Assembly: GCA_016648135.1 (NCBI GenBank) | Contig: JADDOH010001988.1 | Span: forward strand, 1 to 64,000 | Length of the DNA: 64,000 nt | From: Agrypnia vestita | Taxonomy: Eukaryota > Arthropoda > Insecta > Trichoptera > Phryganeidae | Direction: 5' to 3' | Shown here: positions 19,661-29,895 of the stretch, piece after piece | Layout: each line of letters starts with the position of its first letter | Numbering within the stretch: the first letter of the stretch is position 1 | The notes under the pieces: generated by a model | What the model was told of the DNA's origin: nothing | The model's database searches: none | Seen by the model: only the letters and a program-made list of their open reading frames with translations | Translations under genes and position numbers: made by a program

Positions 19661-20240
19661 AGTAGTAATATTGGATTATTTATATAGCGCCATTTGTGTG
19701 AAAATTTCACCACAAGGGCGCTTTATACACAAAAAACTCTTACATACTAAAATCATAGAACAACAAAATGACAGCTCGAAACATTAAATAGTAAAATAAA
19801 ACAACGAATATTAAAAAGGTTCTGGGAAGGATTTTGTAAACAAGTGCGTTTTAAGCCTCTTCTTAAATAAAGTCTCTGAATCCGTGTTTCTTATCAGGGA
19901 GGGCAAAGAGTTCCACGCTTTGGGGCCCGCCACCGCAAATGCCCGTTCGCTGAACCTAGTTTTCTGGAACTGACTTGCCGGTTCCACAACTCTTCCCACC
20001 GCTGAAGTAGACGCTGACCTGAGAGTTTGACGTCTCCCATTTATGTTGTCCGGAATACAAAGCTCCTGAAGATAGATAGAGGCGCCATGTTATGAGTTGC
20101 CTTGTACACCAACCAACACAGTTTGAACTCTACTCTCTCAGGAAAACGAAGCCAATGCAATTCTCGCAGAAGGAATGTTATGTGCGAGAATTTTGACGTT
20201 CCATATACTACATAATTATACCTCACCTTCATTATACCAA
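19655..20240 (-). mobile_element. CR1-like LINE 3' end inside the Harbinger
   Basis: The minus strand encodes FLLRELHWLRFPERVEFKLC and WLVYKATHNMAP, then, after a frameshift, FSERAFAVAGPKAWNSLPSL and FKKRLKTHLF. This is the conserved C-terminus of CR1-like non-LTR elements. The 3' UTR ends GGCGCTATATAAATAATCCA then a (TTA)n tail. Same family as 38480..39145. Confidence 0.75.
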
Positions 20241-20441
20241 TTTATTTAACGTAACAGGTATTTTCATTTCTTCAGAGATTTTCCGCCACGACCTGCGCTG
20301 ATGGTCACGCAGGTGATAAGTTGAATCACTTTGGTCCGACAAACATATGTGGTCATGTATCAAATTGACAAATTTTTCAATATCCATCGCACGAAATCGC
20401 AAAAATTTCCGAACAAATCCGGATCGTGTCGGACGTCGCAT
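20232..20441 (-). pseudogene. Harbinger MADF-type ORF fragment
   Basis: MDIEKFVNLIHDHICLSDQS followed by LRDHQRRSWRKISEEMKIPV fits the MADF/Myb-like DNA-binding domain encoded by the second gene of many PIF/Harbinger elements. That protein helps transposase import and end binding. It breaks off at PVT beside what looks like a splice donor in the related element (CCTGTAAGTT at 3376). The upstream residues before MDIEK may be non-coding. Confidence 0.65.
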
Positions 20442-20764
20442 CTATACGTTCGTACACGCACTACTAAATCGTGTACAGTGTGACAGTGTGCGATGTTCAA
20501 TACTACTTTGAAGGTCAGGAATGTACTTGCGTTTTCGTACGTGTACGTGCTACTCAATTTCGTACGAAAACGCATCCAGTGTGCGGCCGGCGTAATATCA
20601 AACCATTATTTTGTGAGGTGTCAGTTGGTGGAGATAATCGGCCGTATTCTGAAATAAGCAATATTGGTATTTTTGCATCTTGACGGGTACGTAATTTGGG
20701 GTCAAAGCGTGGTGAATAGAAACAAAAGGAGAGAAAAAAATGGTGTGAATATGCAGGCATTGAA

Positions 20765-21790
20765 TACGTCTTTAATTCCAACTACGTCTTTAATTCCCCA
20801 CAGCAAAGGCTTCCTAGACTAGCAAACAGATACGAGCAACTGGACGTCTTTGCCAATAACTGTATATTATTCAAACATATATTAAAAGGTGTATTGAAAG
20901 ATTACAAATATTTGTCAAATTTGACTTCAATAATTGATTTGTATCCGTTTTGATTGTTGGTTGAGGGAGATAACTAACTGTTATGTAACATTTTTATTAT
21001 ATTATGAGTTTCTAAGCTTGTGTTATCGCTTTTACTCTATACTAGCTGTGCCCGCGCGGCTTTGCACGCGTAGATTTTCAGTACACTGTTTGGATCGTCA
21101 TAGAACTTTCGCGAACCTTCTAGAACACGCTCCTTCCAGAACTTTATAGAAATTTATTGAATGTACAGGAACCTTCTAGACACACCGACACATTCCGCCA
21201 TTCAGTTTAGAACTTTATAGAACTTTTGGGAATTTTCTAGAACCTTCTCCTTCCAGAACTTTCTAGAGCAGGTTTTTCCGGAACCTTCTAGACTCACCGA
21301 CATAGTCGTCGCGCCTATTTTGAAACAATCTGAATCATTTGCGGCCTTCCCATAACAAAACAATGTGCTAGAAAACACATTTTCGTCACTCACTCCCACC
21401 CACGCTCAGCCACCTCCACCAAACTCGCAATTTTATATGGGATACTAAGGGCTATCCACCACTATAACCACCAGGGGGTGGTAATATCTGGTTGTGAAGA
21501 AAACTTGGCGGATAGGGAAACACGGGTTCCTTTTTATATATATATATATATATATTGATTATAATTTTTTATTTTTTGAATTTTTATTATATTATGTTTT
21601 TCTATATTATATACTTGCTTTTTACTTTTCATTTTATATTATATTTATCTTTATATATTTGTATTTTAAGTATTTGATTTCCACTTCGTCATTATTATTT
21701 TTATATGTCATTATTTTTTTCTTTTAACTATCCAATCTATAAATGTACACTTTACCTATTTGTTTGTAGAGCGTTAATAAATAAATAAAT
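20765..21790 (+). mobile_element. Jockey-like LINE 3' end with a nested repeat
   Basis: FPRLANRYEQLDVFANNCIL and FKHILKGVLKDYKYLSNLTS then stop at about 20957 match the tail of 10047..10895. The 3' UTR runs to about 21036, is interrupted by the heat-shock-like repeat, resumes at about 21557 and ends with TTTGTAGAGCGTTAATAAAT and an (AATA)n tail. Confidence 0.68.
21040..21556 (+). repeat. dispersed repeat with heat-shock-element-like arrays, copy 2
   Basis: CTAGCTGTGCCCGCGCGGCT at the start and GGGTTCCTTTTTATATATA at the end. Five contiguous alternating pentamers lie at 21102-21126 (aGAAc-tTTCg-cGAAc-cTTCt-aGAAc), with further GAACNTTC blocks at 21210-21290. Inserted in the 3' UTR of the Jockey-like copy above. 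Confidence 0.65.
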
Positions 21791-22068
21791 ACATAATAAT
21801 TTAATTAAATTTGGCAAAAAGGTTTTGTTATTTTTTGTTAAGTGCTAATATACACTTGTGTATGACAATAGGTAACCTTGACAAATATATTTCAAAAATT
21901 TTTAGATACGTCTGACGAAAGAAAGTATGTATGGGTGTCAGATTTATCGCCAGAAACTTTACTTAAAACCTTGGAAGAAGCGAGTAAATATTATTCCTTT
22001 GTATTTTCGCTAGAAACTGAAACGCTTTTCTACCTCTTGAATACATTTGTATCCAGTTTTTGTTTATA

Positions 22069-23354
22069 TTAGGTCCTTACATATGAAATTGAGGTTTTGC
22101 CGTATTGGCAAATTTGATCTCAAATATCTTCTCTTTGTTTAGGAATTCCAAATCCAAATTTATACAGCTATTTACTCATGTATTTGTGTTTTGAAAATTA
22201 TAATTCATTTGTTTTTTCCTCAATTGTTTTTTTCTTTGCGTCACTCAGTTTACAAAATGAAAAACTTGAAATATCGCGTTATTTACGAGTACGAGTTCCA
22301 CCGTGGCACCAGTGCTGCAGAAACGGCTCGAAGGACTAATGATGTGTATGGCGACGGTGCCGCAAAAGAAAACACAGTGCGTTTTTGGTTCCAACGTTTT
22401 CGTTCTGGAAATTTCGACCTGCAGAACAAGCCCCGTGGACGGCCGGAGACCAAAGTTGATAATGAAGAATTGAAGGCTATTGTGGAAGCGGATCCATCGC
22501 AAACCACATCCGAGTTAGCTGCAGGCTGCGGTGTTAGTGATAAAACTGTTTTAATCCACTTGAAGCAAATTGGTAAGGTGAAAAAGCTTGAAAGGTGGGT
22601 ACCTCACGAATTGAGTGAAGCAAATCAACAAACGCGCGTTGACTGCTGCGTTGCATTACTCAACCGGCACAATAATGAAGGGATTTTAAATCGAATCATT
22701 ACCTGTGTTGAAAAGTGGATCCTGTACGATAATCGGAAGCGCTCATCGCAATGGCTGAACCCTGCCGAACCAGCCAAACCATGCCCCAAGCGAAAATTGA
22801 CTCCAAAAAAGTTACTTGTGAGCGTTTGGTGGACTAGTGCTGGTGTCGTTCACTACAGCTTTCTTAAATCTGGCCAGACGATTACGGCAGATGTCTATTG
22901 TCAGCAACTGCAAACCATGATGGAAAAGCTAGCTGCTAAACAACCGAGGCTGGTTAATCGCTCTAGGCCACTGCTGCTTCATGATAACGCTAGACCACAC
23001 ACTGCACAACAGACGGCTACCAAATTAGAGGAGCTTCAATTGGAATGTCTAAGACATCCACCGTACTCTCCGGACCTTGCCCCAACAGATTACCATTTTT
23101 TTCGAAATTTGGATAACTTCTTGCAAAGGAAAAAATTCAACTCCGATGGGGCAGTCCAAACCGCCTTCAAAGATTTTATTGATTCCCGTCCGAATGGTTT
23201 TTTTAGTAAAGGGATCGATGAAATACCTATGAGATGGCAAAAGTGCATAGATAGCAATGGTACATACTTTGATTAAATAAATATATTATAATAAAAAAAA
23301 ATCGGCTTTATGTTCCTCCCATACTAAACATCAATTTCATATGTAAGGACCTAA
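22069..23354 (+). mobile_element. full-length mariner element
   Basis: Perfect terminal inverted repeats TTAGGTCCTTACATATGAAA then TTGA at both ends, flanked by the TA dinucleotide (22067-22068 and 23355-23356). At 1,286 bp it has the normal mariner length. The single gene inside is open from start to stop. It interrupts AT-rich DNA. Confidence 0.93.
22257..23276 (+). CDS. mariner transposase, open frame but first catalytic Asp lost
   Basis: Transposase of 339 residues from the ATG of MKNLKYRVIYEYEFHRG; the family is usually about 345. An in-frame upstream ATG at 22191 is ignored because family members start here. N-terminal helix-turn-helix regions lie at about residues 10-110, including WFQRFRSGNFDL and GRP. 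The WVPHEL linker motif follows. The second catalytic Asp is in LLHDNARPHT and the third in YSPDLAPTDYHFF, 34 residues apart (the D34D signature). The first Asp, normally in a TGDEKW context, is replaced: here TCVEKWILYDN. The protein may bind TIRs but is predicted unable to cut DNA. Cecropia/mori-like subfamily is a guess. Confidence 0.93.
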   Translation: MKNLKYRVIYEYEFHRGTSAAETARRTNDVYGDGAAKENTVRFWFQRFRSGNFDLQNKPRGRPETKVDNEELKAIVEADPSQTTSELAAGCGVSDKTVLIHLKQIGKVKKLERWVPHELSEANQQTRVDCCVALLNRHNNEGILNRIITCVEKWILYDNRKRSSQWLNPAEPAKPCPKRKLTPKKLLVSVWWTSAGVVHYSFLKSGQTITADVYCQQLQTMMEKLAAKQPRLVNRSRPLLLHDNARPHTAQQTATKLEELQLECLRHPPYSPDLAPTDYHFFRNLDNFLQRKKFNSDGAVQTAFKDFIDSRPNGFFSKGIDEIPMRWQKCIDSNGTYFD

Positions 23355-23356
23355 TA

Positions 23357-23550
23357 TTTGTAAATCTAGACGAATTAAATTAAAGACTCGGGTTAAAATA
23401 AAATCGAGGCCCCATTGGGGTGAATAAAGACCCTATACGAGGTTAAAGAGACGCCATCAGGGTCAGTAGAGTAGAGTCAGTCTGTTTGTAAATAGAGACA
23501 ATAACCACTTTTGTTTATTTACAATAAAAGGTTTTTTTCATTATTCACGT
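23357..23550. other. short spacer between mariner and LINE-A
   Basis: No feature recognised. Confidence 0.3.
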
Positions 23551-24195
23551 AAATCTTCGTTTGGAATATTTAACGTTCTTGACCCGAGACAATTACACCT
23601 TAAAACCATACTTGTAAAATTCCACAAGGACAAGGTAAATTTTAATCGTACACAACAAACACGGGTTACAAGGCTGACAAATACAATTAATTTCGAGGTA
23701 CCTAAAAGGAAAACGTCTTTTGGGCAAAGACAATTTAATTTCACTGCCCCGCTTGTATTTAACAAGTTACCTAATGAAACTGAAGAAATAACTCTACACA
23801 AACCTTTTAAACATCATATTACTAAGTTTATACAAATATCAGGTAGAAGGTATGCTGAAGAAGTGACCTCTGAATTGGCAAAAACTGATTTATATCATTT
23901 AAAGTATACTATAATCTAATATTTATTTTTGTAACTACTTAAATTCATATCTTAATTTTGTATGTATATTTTCTTTTCGATTAAATTTAGGTATTCCTAT
24001 GATTTACTTTATTATTATTGATCTACTTTCATTCTCGTGCATATACTTTCTTTAATTGTCATTTGTTAATATTACATAAATATCATATGAGAATAACTGC
24101 CACAGAACAGGTTTTTACCTAGTGTGGAAGTTATTAGTAACTTGTATTAACAAATGTAAATAAACAATAAAATAACCAAATAAATAAAAAAATCT
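23551..24195 (+). mobile_element. LINE-A 3' end with open C-terminal frame
   Basis: About 120 codons open to TAA at 23917-23919: FGIFNVLDPRQLHLKTILVK, FHKDKVNFNRTQQTRVTRL, FNFTAPLVFNKLPNETEE. This is the C-terminal domain of a non-LTR reverse transcriptase ORF. The 3' UTR carries the AATAACTGCCACA...TGTGGAAGTTATT stem-loop (24094-24131, one change breaks one pair) and ends in AAATAA repeats. 5'-truncated. Confidence 0.72.
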
Positions 24196-24230
24196 TGGTT
24201 TCTTTATATCTTAAGGACCCTCCATTTAAA

Positions 24231-25482
24231 TACCACGTATCTACAAACCATAATGCCATAAAAGAGACAGCAACACAAAAATCAGAGCGAACGGGAAATG
24301 TACCAAAGCCATAAAAACATCAGTTTGCATCAGGCAAGGCGATGGCCTAAGCCCATTTCTCTTTAAGGGGGGGTAAGGTTAATTCGTACAAAAAAAGGCA
24401 TGTTTTTGTGAATTTTTTGTGACGACACAGTTAAAACATCTTTATTAAAACCAATGGAACATTAAAGTATGACATTTGAAAAATATTGTGTAAAATTTTC
24501 AAGACGAAATATTTAAAAATACGGCAAGGGCAGCAATTATTCGGACGTGTCTCGGAAAAAAGTAGAATTGCGGTGTCCATCATAAGTGCTAGATCATCTG
24601 AAATCAAAAAATCAAAGTTCATTCGTTAGATAATAGATTTTCCCAGGTAACGCTGGGAGGGTTTGTTGAAATTTCAAATTCAAAATGTTCAAAAAAATTT
24701 TTCAATTTTTTGGAACACTTTGAAGGGAAAAACGCGATTTTTTGCGAAAATTATCGACTCATTTGTTATTAAAAAATAAAAATTTATAACAAATTTGAAA
24801 AAAAGCCTCCAGCGTTACCTCGTAAATTATGTACAGAAATAGTGTTCAAAATTTCAAAAGGATCGGTGCAGTAGTTTTGAAGTTATGATGGACACCGACT
24901 TTGAAAACGTGAGATGTGGGGAAAACGCTTTAAAGTTTTGCACACTGTAAAATTCAAAATAAAACCCAACACTTATTTTATACTTACACATAATCGTCGA
25001 TGCCATGTTCACACAGCAAAGAGCTTTCATCATCAGCATCTTTTTGTCCTTGTCTACGCAAAACTCTTCCAATACAATAGCACGTCCGGTAGTCCTCAGG
25101 TGAGCGCGTCTCTTAGCTGCCCGAGCAGGTATAGAAAATCAGTCTGAGTATCGCTCAAATGTTAATAATTTCGTCAATTTTGCTCCGATTGACCTGATAT
25201 TTTGACACAATATTCTTGGGATGTTATACATTCATTTAAAAAATTAAAAATAAAATGCAAAAAAAAAAGTTAAAAACCTTACCCCCTCCCCTTAAATACA
25301 CAATGGACAACATTATCGCAGAGGTTGCATCTCTCAAATTGGGGTACACTCTTGGTGAGGAAGCCGCGGGAGTACTCTGCTACGCCGACGACGCTACAAT
25401 CACAGCGGAAAACAAAAATGACCTACAGAGAACGCTCACAAAGTTAGATGAGTCCTTCTCAAAGTACAATATGATCGTATAA
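24231..25482 (+). mobile_element. RTE LINE reverse-transcriptase fragment, split by a TTAA element
   Basis: Before the insertion the frame reads KTSVCIRQGDGLSPFLF, and after it KYTMDNIIAEVASLKLGYTL, then GVLCYADDATITAE, which is the catalytic YADD box of RTE-type reverse transcriptases, then NDLQRTLTKLDESFSKYN and a stop at 25480. Joining at TTAA keeps the frame. Both ends are truncated. At 25505 a Jockey-like tail follows. Confidence 0.8.
24367..25291. mobile_element. TTAA-site (piggyBac-like) non-autonomous element
   Basis: Flanked by TTAA at 24363-24366 and 25292-25295. Ends share GGGGGTAAGGTT (left GGGGGGGTAAGGTTAATTCG, right complement GGGGAGGGGGTAAGGTTTTT). Its removal restores the RTE frame exactly (F-K across TTT AAA). 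At 925 bp it has no recognisable transposase. A stray end of the same family is at 45963. Confidence 0.75.
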
Positions 25483-25504
25483 TAGCGAAAACAAAATCGG
25501 CCCG

Positions 25505-26237
25505 ATTCTTAAAATAACAATGTCTGGATATTTAAGATCTTTATCCCAACACAACAACTCGATCATTTGGTCGCTTCACTATGTTAATCATTCAACGGCA
25601 ATTGAACGAGTCCAAAAAAAATTCTTAAGATTTATTAATTACAAGTTAAACATACGTTTGGAAGATATCAATTATGAATATCTCCTTAGTTATTTACAAC
25701 TTTAAACTTGTCTGTGAGATGTACTGTAACAGACCTAATATTTTTGTATAGGATCGTAAATAGCATGATTTATTGCGCCCAGATTATTAGTCTGATCGAC
25801 TTATATGCCCCATCGAGGTCATCCAGACACAGTGCATTATTCTATTATAGTGGAAATGTCAGAACTAATGCATTAGCAAACTCTGTAATTCCCAGATTAC
25901 ACTCATTAGGGAATGAACATGCAAAGGCGGCTGACATTTTTGCTGATAGTATAACTGTGTATAGGACAAAGCTGATACAATTCTTTACATCTCAACGAAA
26001 TGGAAATGGACAATAAATTATTCTGTATTATTATTTTATCTTTAACTATTATTATTTGTACCTTTAACTGTATTATTATTTTATCTGTCTTATGTTTTTC
26101 TGTATTATTATTACCTTTTAACTATTATTATTGTAACTTTTAACTGTATTATTATTTTAACTGACTTATATTATTTAAAAAAAAAATTATTCTGTATATT
26201 TGTAAAAACCCTTAAGGGCGTTAAAAAAAATAAATAA
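25505..26237 (+). mobile_element. Jockey-like LINE 3' end, second subfamily
   Basis: IIWSLHYVNHSTAIERVQKK FLRFINYK, then a frame break near 25703, then VTDLIFLYRIVNSMIYCAQI, APSRSSRHSALFYYSGNVRT and VYRTKLIQFFTSQRNGNGQ with stop at 26014-26016. The 3' UTR has repeated TATTATTATTTTATCT blocks and ends CCCTTAAGGGCGTTAAAAAA. Related to 10047..10895 but distinct. Confidence 0.72.
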
Positions 26238-26432
26238 ACTTAATAGACGATAATAAAAATTAAAAATGTCCAGAGCGGATTTTGTAATTCTGCGGCTCAA
26301 ATACACTGTATTAAAAGATGATATAAGAAAGATCGTTTATTACAAACGTATTAATTTCTTCATCCACAGCGTCCAGATGAAATATCATGGCTTAACTTGT
26401 CATGACCGCGTTACCGCGTATTCAAATCTTCC

Positions 26433-26485
26433 CATTTCCCCTCATTCTCATACCCCAGTTCGGGGTACGAGAATGAGGGGAAATG
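26433..26485. repeat. 24-bp stem hairpin with 5-base loop
   Basis: CATTTCCCCTCATTCTCATA CCCC pairs with GGGGTACGAGAATGAGGGGA AATG with a single mismatch; the loop is AGTTC. Too long to be random. Could be a recent fold-back, or a small-RNA precursor-like hairpin. Confidence 0.8.
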
Positions 26486-26700
26486 TTGCCTATGTTACCC
26501 GCCGGGTCCCAAAGCACAAGTATGCAAAATTTGAATCTAATCGGACAATCGGTGTGGATTTGTACAGAGAACAAACAGACAGACAGACATTGAGTTTTAT
26601 AGGTATAGATATTTCCTACAAAATCTCGAATTCAGTACATTACAAATTAATAATCCTATTTGACAATGTCCCTAGGTTTTCACGGCCGTTCAGAATCTTC
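26486..26700 (+). repeat. dispersed repeat tail with (ACAG)n
   Basis: TTACCCGCCGGGT, AAATTTGAATCTAATCGGAC and ACAAACAGACAGACAGACAT make up a SINE-like tail related to 15745-15895. The open frame running through it (26266-26709) crosses the hairpin and is not considered a gene. Confidence 0.45.
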
Positions 26701-27275
26701 TGGGTATAGTTTTCTGGGATATTCTGCCGTGTATATGTGACCTCTCTGACCAACGTTTCGTGATCCGAATCAATCCGAAGGATCCACATCAGCCCATGTG
26801 TCTGAGGGGGTTTTCCGAAGCAGGATTCTCCTACACCTCTGACCAGATTGTACAGGTCACTTTTAATTGGTTAATAATAAATTGTTATTTTAATATACAA
26901 TATGTATATGTGTGTGTATATATGTATGTATATGTATATGTGTATGTATGTATATATATATATGTGTATAAATTCATAATATGTATGCATTAAACATAAA
27001 GTTTGTAATGTACATATTATGTAATAAATAAAAATTGAAATTGAAATTGAAATCTGCGGTTTCAAAACGCGCGATTTGCAATCGCACGATTCCCGCGTGT
27101 CTGATCGAGCCCTTGTAGTTCGATACAAGCAGAGTAGCCCAAGTCCATGACCAGCGCACACCACTGACTGAAACTCACGGACGGTTTTTCACGATTTCCA
27201 CGAGGGCGTTTAAGAATAAATAAAAGAAAATAGCAGACTGCCCAAGAAGCCGCGCGGCATTGCCAATCTACTGTA
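26701..27275. other. spacer with microsatellites
   Basis: TATG/TGTA repeats at about 26895-26975 and (TTGAAA)n at 27029-27053. Otherwise no feature recognised. Confidence 0.4.
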
Positions 27276-27967
27276 TAAAGCCATGTATTCACTAGGGGAC
27301 AAATTGTCCCTCAACAGCACGCGCAACATAGCGCGGCATTTCTACGTGTTGTGGCAACGTTGCCATGCGCACGGTACCCGAGCGAGCGCACTGCAACATT
27401 CCGCGGAGCTTCAGTACCACGTGGTATGTTTACAAGTGAATACGCATGCGCTGTATCTGTCAAGATGACAATGCGGGGAAACGAAATCGTTCTTGAACTC
27501 ATCGAGCTGTATCGATCGAAGATCGCATAGAATGTCCGTCCTTCTTTCTCTTTGCAGTAAATAATTTCGCATTCTCCTCTTACTTTTCGATAAACTCATT
27601 AACATAAACAGATACGCGGCTGTCATCATAACCTCATAGGGCGATATATTGGGCGAAAACAATAATTATTTGCAAAAAGGACCTTGTTTTTAATAATATT
27701 TAATTTACTACAGTAAAACCTCGTTAATTTGAAATTGCGACCCAAAAAAACATTTCGAATTGCGCGGAACCCCGTTTTCGCCGAATGAGATATCGCAGCT
27801 GTCATCGTAACCTCATCGTGTGACATTTTCCGCGACAAGACATGCGAGTCCCGGTGTGTACACGTCAAATGACCGCGTCATTGTCCCCGAAACATGAGCG
27901 TAGACGTTGATGCGACATGCCGAGCGGAATGTTTCGCGATTTGTCCCCTAGTGAATACGTGGCTTAA
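27276..27967. mobile_element. MITE with TTCACTAGGGGACAAAT ends (family Q)
   Basis: TAAAGCCATGTATTCACTAG then GGGACAAAT at the left is matched by TTAAGCCACGTATTCACTAG then GGGACAAATCGCGAAACATT read inwards from the right. Inside are inverted sub-repeats (GCTGTCATC.TAACCTCAT) and a GGGACAAATTGTCCC palindrome. A partial inverted copy is at 44228..44545. No protein recognised. Confidence 0.62.
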
Positions 27968-28289
27968 CCCGCGAATGTAAATAAATGTGCAAAGGAACGC
28001 CGTGTAAATATTTCGCTAATACCGCGAACGTGACTCACGCTAAAACACCGGCGGTGAGTCAACTCGGCTCTATATGTTGAATTACGGTTTCCCTCGGACA
28101 ATATAAACACGGTTTAATTTAACGTACACACGTCCGAACCATCCGGTAGTGCTGAAACTAAACACGGCAGAGATTCCTGAAACACCGACCGAGTTTCAAT
28201 TTTCAATACACACGAAGATTTTGAAACGGTGATAGAAAGTAAAAAAAAAAAAGTAACCCATAAAAACTATATAAAAAACATATAAAATA
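27968..28289. other. spacer plus decayed ACTCCC-family start
   Basis: At 28245-28275 AAAAAAGTAACCCATAAAAA CT is the first 20 bases of the ACTCCC family without the rest. Nothing else recognised. Confidence 0.3.
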
Positions 28290-28550
28290 ACACTAAAATT
28301 TTGATTATTTTATTATCTTTATAATATTATAAAAATTTCTACTTTAATCCCGTGAAATTCAAATTGTCCACACTTTATTTGATAGTGCGATCTACGCGCA
28401 GCTTAACTTAAAAAAGATTAATTTTTTAAAAATATAGATGCACTGCAGAAACACAAAATTAAAAAAATGACGCATATACGACCGTATTCTGAAAATAGCA
28501 TTATTGGAATATTAAGATTGTTATCCCAACACAGACGAGAATAAAAATAA
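28290..28550 (+). repeat. 250-bp dispersed repeat, copy 1
   Basis: Near-identical to 40735..40990: TCCCGTGAAATTCAAATTGT, TAGTGCGATCTACGCGCAGC, ATGACGCATATACGACCGTA, TTCTGAAAATAGCA. Ends with a hairpin-prone TTGGGAT...TTATCCCAACA. The CCGTATTCTGAAAATAGCAATATTGG part also appears at about 20640, 25500 and 53230 in diverged form. Confidence 0.6.
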
Positions 28551-28554
28551 AAAA

Positions 28555-29118
28555 GTAATCCATAAAAACCAAGTTTTTATTATACTCCCTTTCTTTGTAA
28601 AATATAACAACAATTAAAGACGAATTAAAACATATAACATAACACTATCTTACAGTAATTTAATATATTTCTAAAATGTCAGATGTTTTGAGCTTTGATA
28701 AGACACTTCATGCTTTGAAGATTAAATTCTAAAAACATTTGTCAGTCAATTTAGATTTTCGACATTCGTAGTGAAGTACCTATTATGTATACCGAAAGAA
28801 GTAATTCAAATTTATAAAATATTCCGCGACATTATCGGGCCGCCGTGCATAATCAACTTTTCTAATGATTCCATGTGAAAACAATACAAAATTATTAAAC
28901 ATCCGAAATTATACTATATTATTAATTTTTTTAACGAAAATTTGACAGATCTTCTTGATCGTCGTCCCCCCACCCCCACCCCCAACTAGTCTACTTGCAA
29001 TTTCAGCTCGATTGGATCACGGGAAAAGGGTCAAAAATCGATCCAAAGTTTTTTTAGACGGCAAGCCGGCAAGCAAGCAAGCAAGCAGACGCCACGAGTT
29101 AATATAAAGGAAGTAAAA
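28555..29118 (+). repeat. ACTCCC-ended repeat, long copy 4
   Basis: The most complete copy with 45238: starts AGTAATCCATAAAAACCAAG, TTTTTATTATACTCCCTTTC and TTTGTAAAATATAACAAC. The core has ATTTCAGCTCGATTGGATCA and AATCGATCCAAAG. Ends with (GCAA)n, GCAGACGCCACGAG and AAGGAAGTAAAA. A C-rich CCCCCCACCCCCACCCCC expansion lies at about 28967-28984. Confidence 0.65.
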
Positions 29119-29514
29119 ACGAGCGAGCCTCACAGTAGTCGCATATGATGTGTAACATTTGACATCTCACAATTAAACATATCAATTGAGCAGCGACAGA
29201 AATTAACATCAAAATTTAAAAAATCTAAATACTTATATTAATATTTATTTATTTATTTATACAGAGTATTCACAAGTTCTCAGTTACAATAAATCAACAA
29301 AACAACGTAATCTTGAAATTGAAAACTGGAGCTCAATTAAGAACGACTCATATCTTAAACGCTAATCTAACCAACAGTATGAGAGAAAAAGGATCGATAA
29401 ACCAAAAAAGTGAGAAACAAAGTATGAAAAGCAATAATTGCATACTAATAAATATCAACAAGATTAAGTAATAAAACAAAAAAGTGAAAAACAAAGTATG
29501 AAAGACAGCTTTTT
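29119..29514. other. AT-rich spacer
   Basis: Contains two AAAGTATGAAA(A/G)..A-type near repeats (29420, 29490) that recur at 29920-30000, so the LINE-C tail that follows may sit inside a duplicated AT-rich sequence. No gene. Confidence 0.3.
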
Positions 29515-29895
29515 TTATTTATTTAAAATATAATAGAAATCTAATAGGTTTATGGATAACATTTTTACATGATTCAATATATGAAATAATAATAATATAA
29601 TTTAGATACAAAGTCATATTTTTATAGTTGGTCGAGTTTTAGCATTTTTGTCACATCTGTTTTGAATTTGTCAGTGGTCAGTTGTTTGGTCTGTTGTGGC
29701 AGGTCGTTGTATAGTTTTAATCCGTTGCAAATTAGTCGGGATTGTCATGTTTTTGTTTTGGCGCGTGTTATGTGATAGTGTTGTATTTTGTGTAATTTTA
29801 TGTCTTCGTCTTGTATTCCGCCAATTGCTAGTCTGTGAACGATTTTAAGTGTTTCGATTTTTGTAATGCTTTCGATGTTTAATTGTCGTTAATCA
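29515..29895 (-). mobile_element. LINE-C 3' end, copy 3
   Basis: Same as 13925..14390: GTTGGTCGAGTTTTAGCATT, TTTGTCACATCTGTTTTGAA, CCAATTGCTAGTCTGTGAAC. On the minus strand, fragments of ETLKIVHRLAIGGIQDEDIK can be read. Both ends are truncated. Confidence 0.62.

Larger units (their letters stand above)
19279..20592 (+). mobile_element. PIF/Harbinger non-autonomous element 2, carrying a LINE tail
   Basis: Ends GGCCGGTCGCACTTTGGGTA and the complement of CGCATCCAGTGTGCGGCCGG, flanked by TAA at 19276-19278 and 20593-20595. It is the same family as 3071..3704 but inverted. It retains two Harbinger gene remnants in the expected head-to-head layout: the transposase start on the plus strand near the left end and a MADF-type ORF on the minus strand near the right end. 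The central part is replaced by a CR1-like LINE tail. Confidence 0.82.

Noticed and set aside
22191..22256. Upstream in-frame start for the mariner transposase
   Set aside because: The extra 22 residues are hydrophobic and not part of the mariner family; the MKNLKY start gives the usual length.
26266..26709. 147-codon open frame on the plus strand
   Set aside because: Crosses a hairpin and a SINE-like repeat with an (ACAG)n tract; translation shows no domain.
15050..29118. CRISPR array or prokaryotic operon
   Set aside because: Repeats are dispersed transposon copies with no regular spacers; all recognisable genes are eukaryotic transposon genes.
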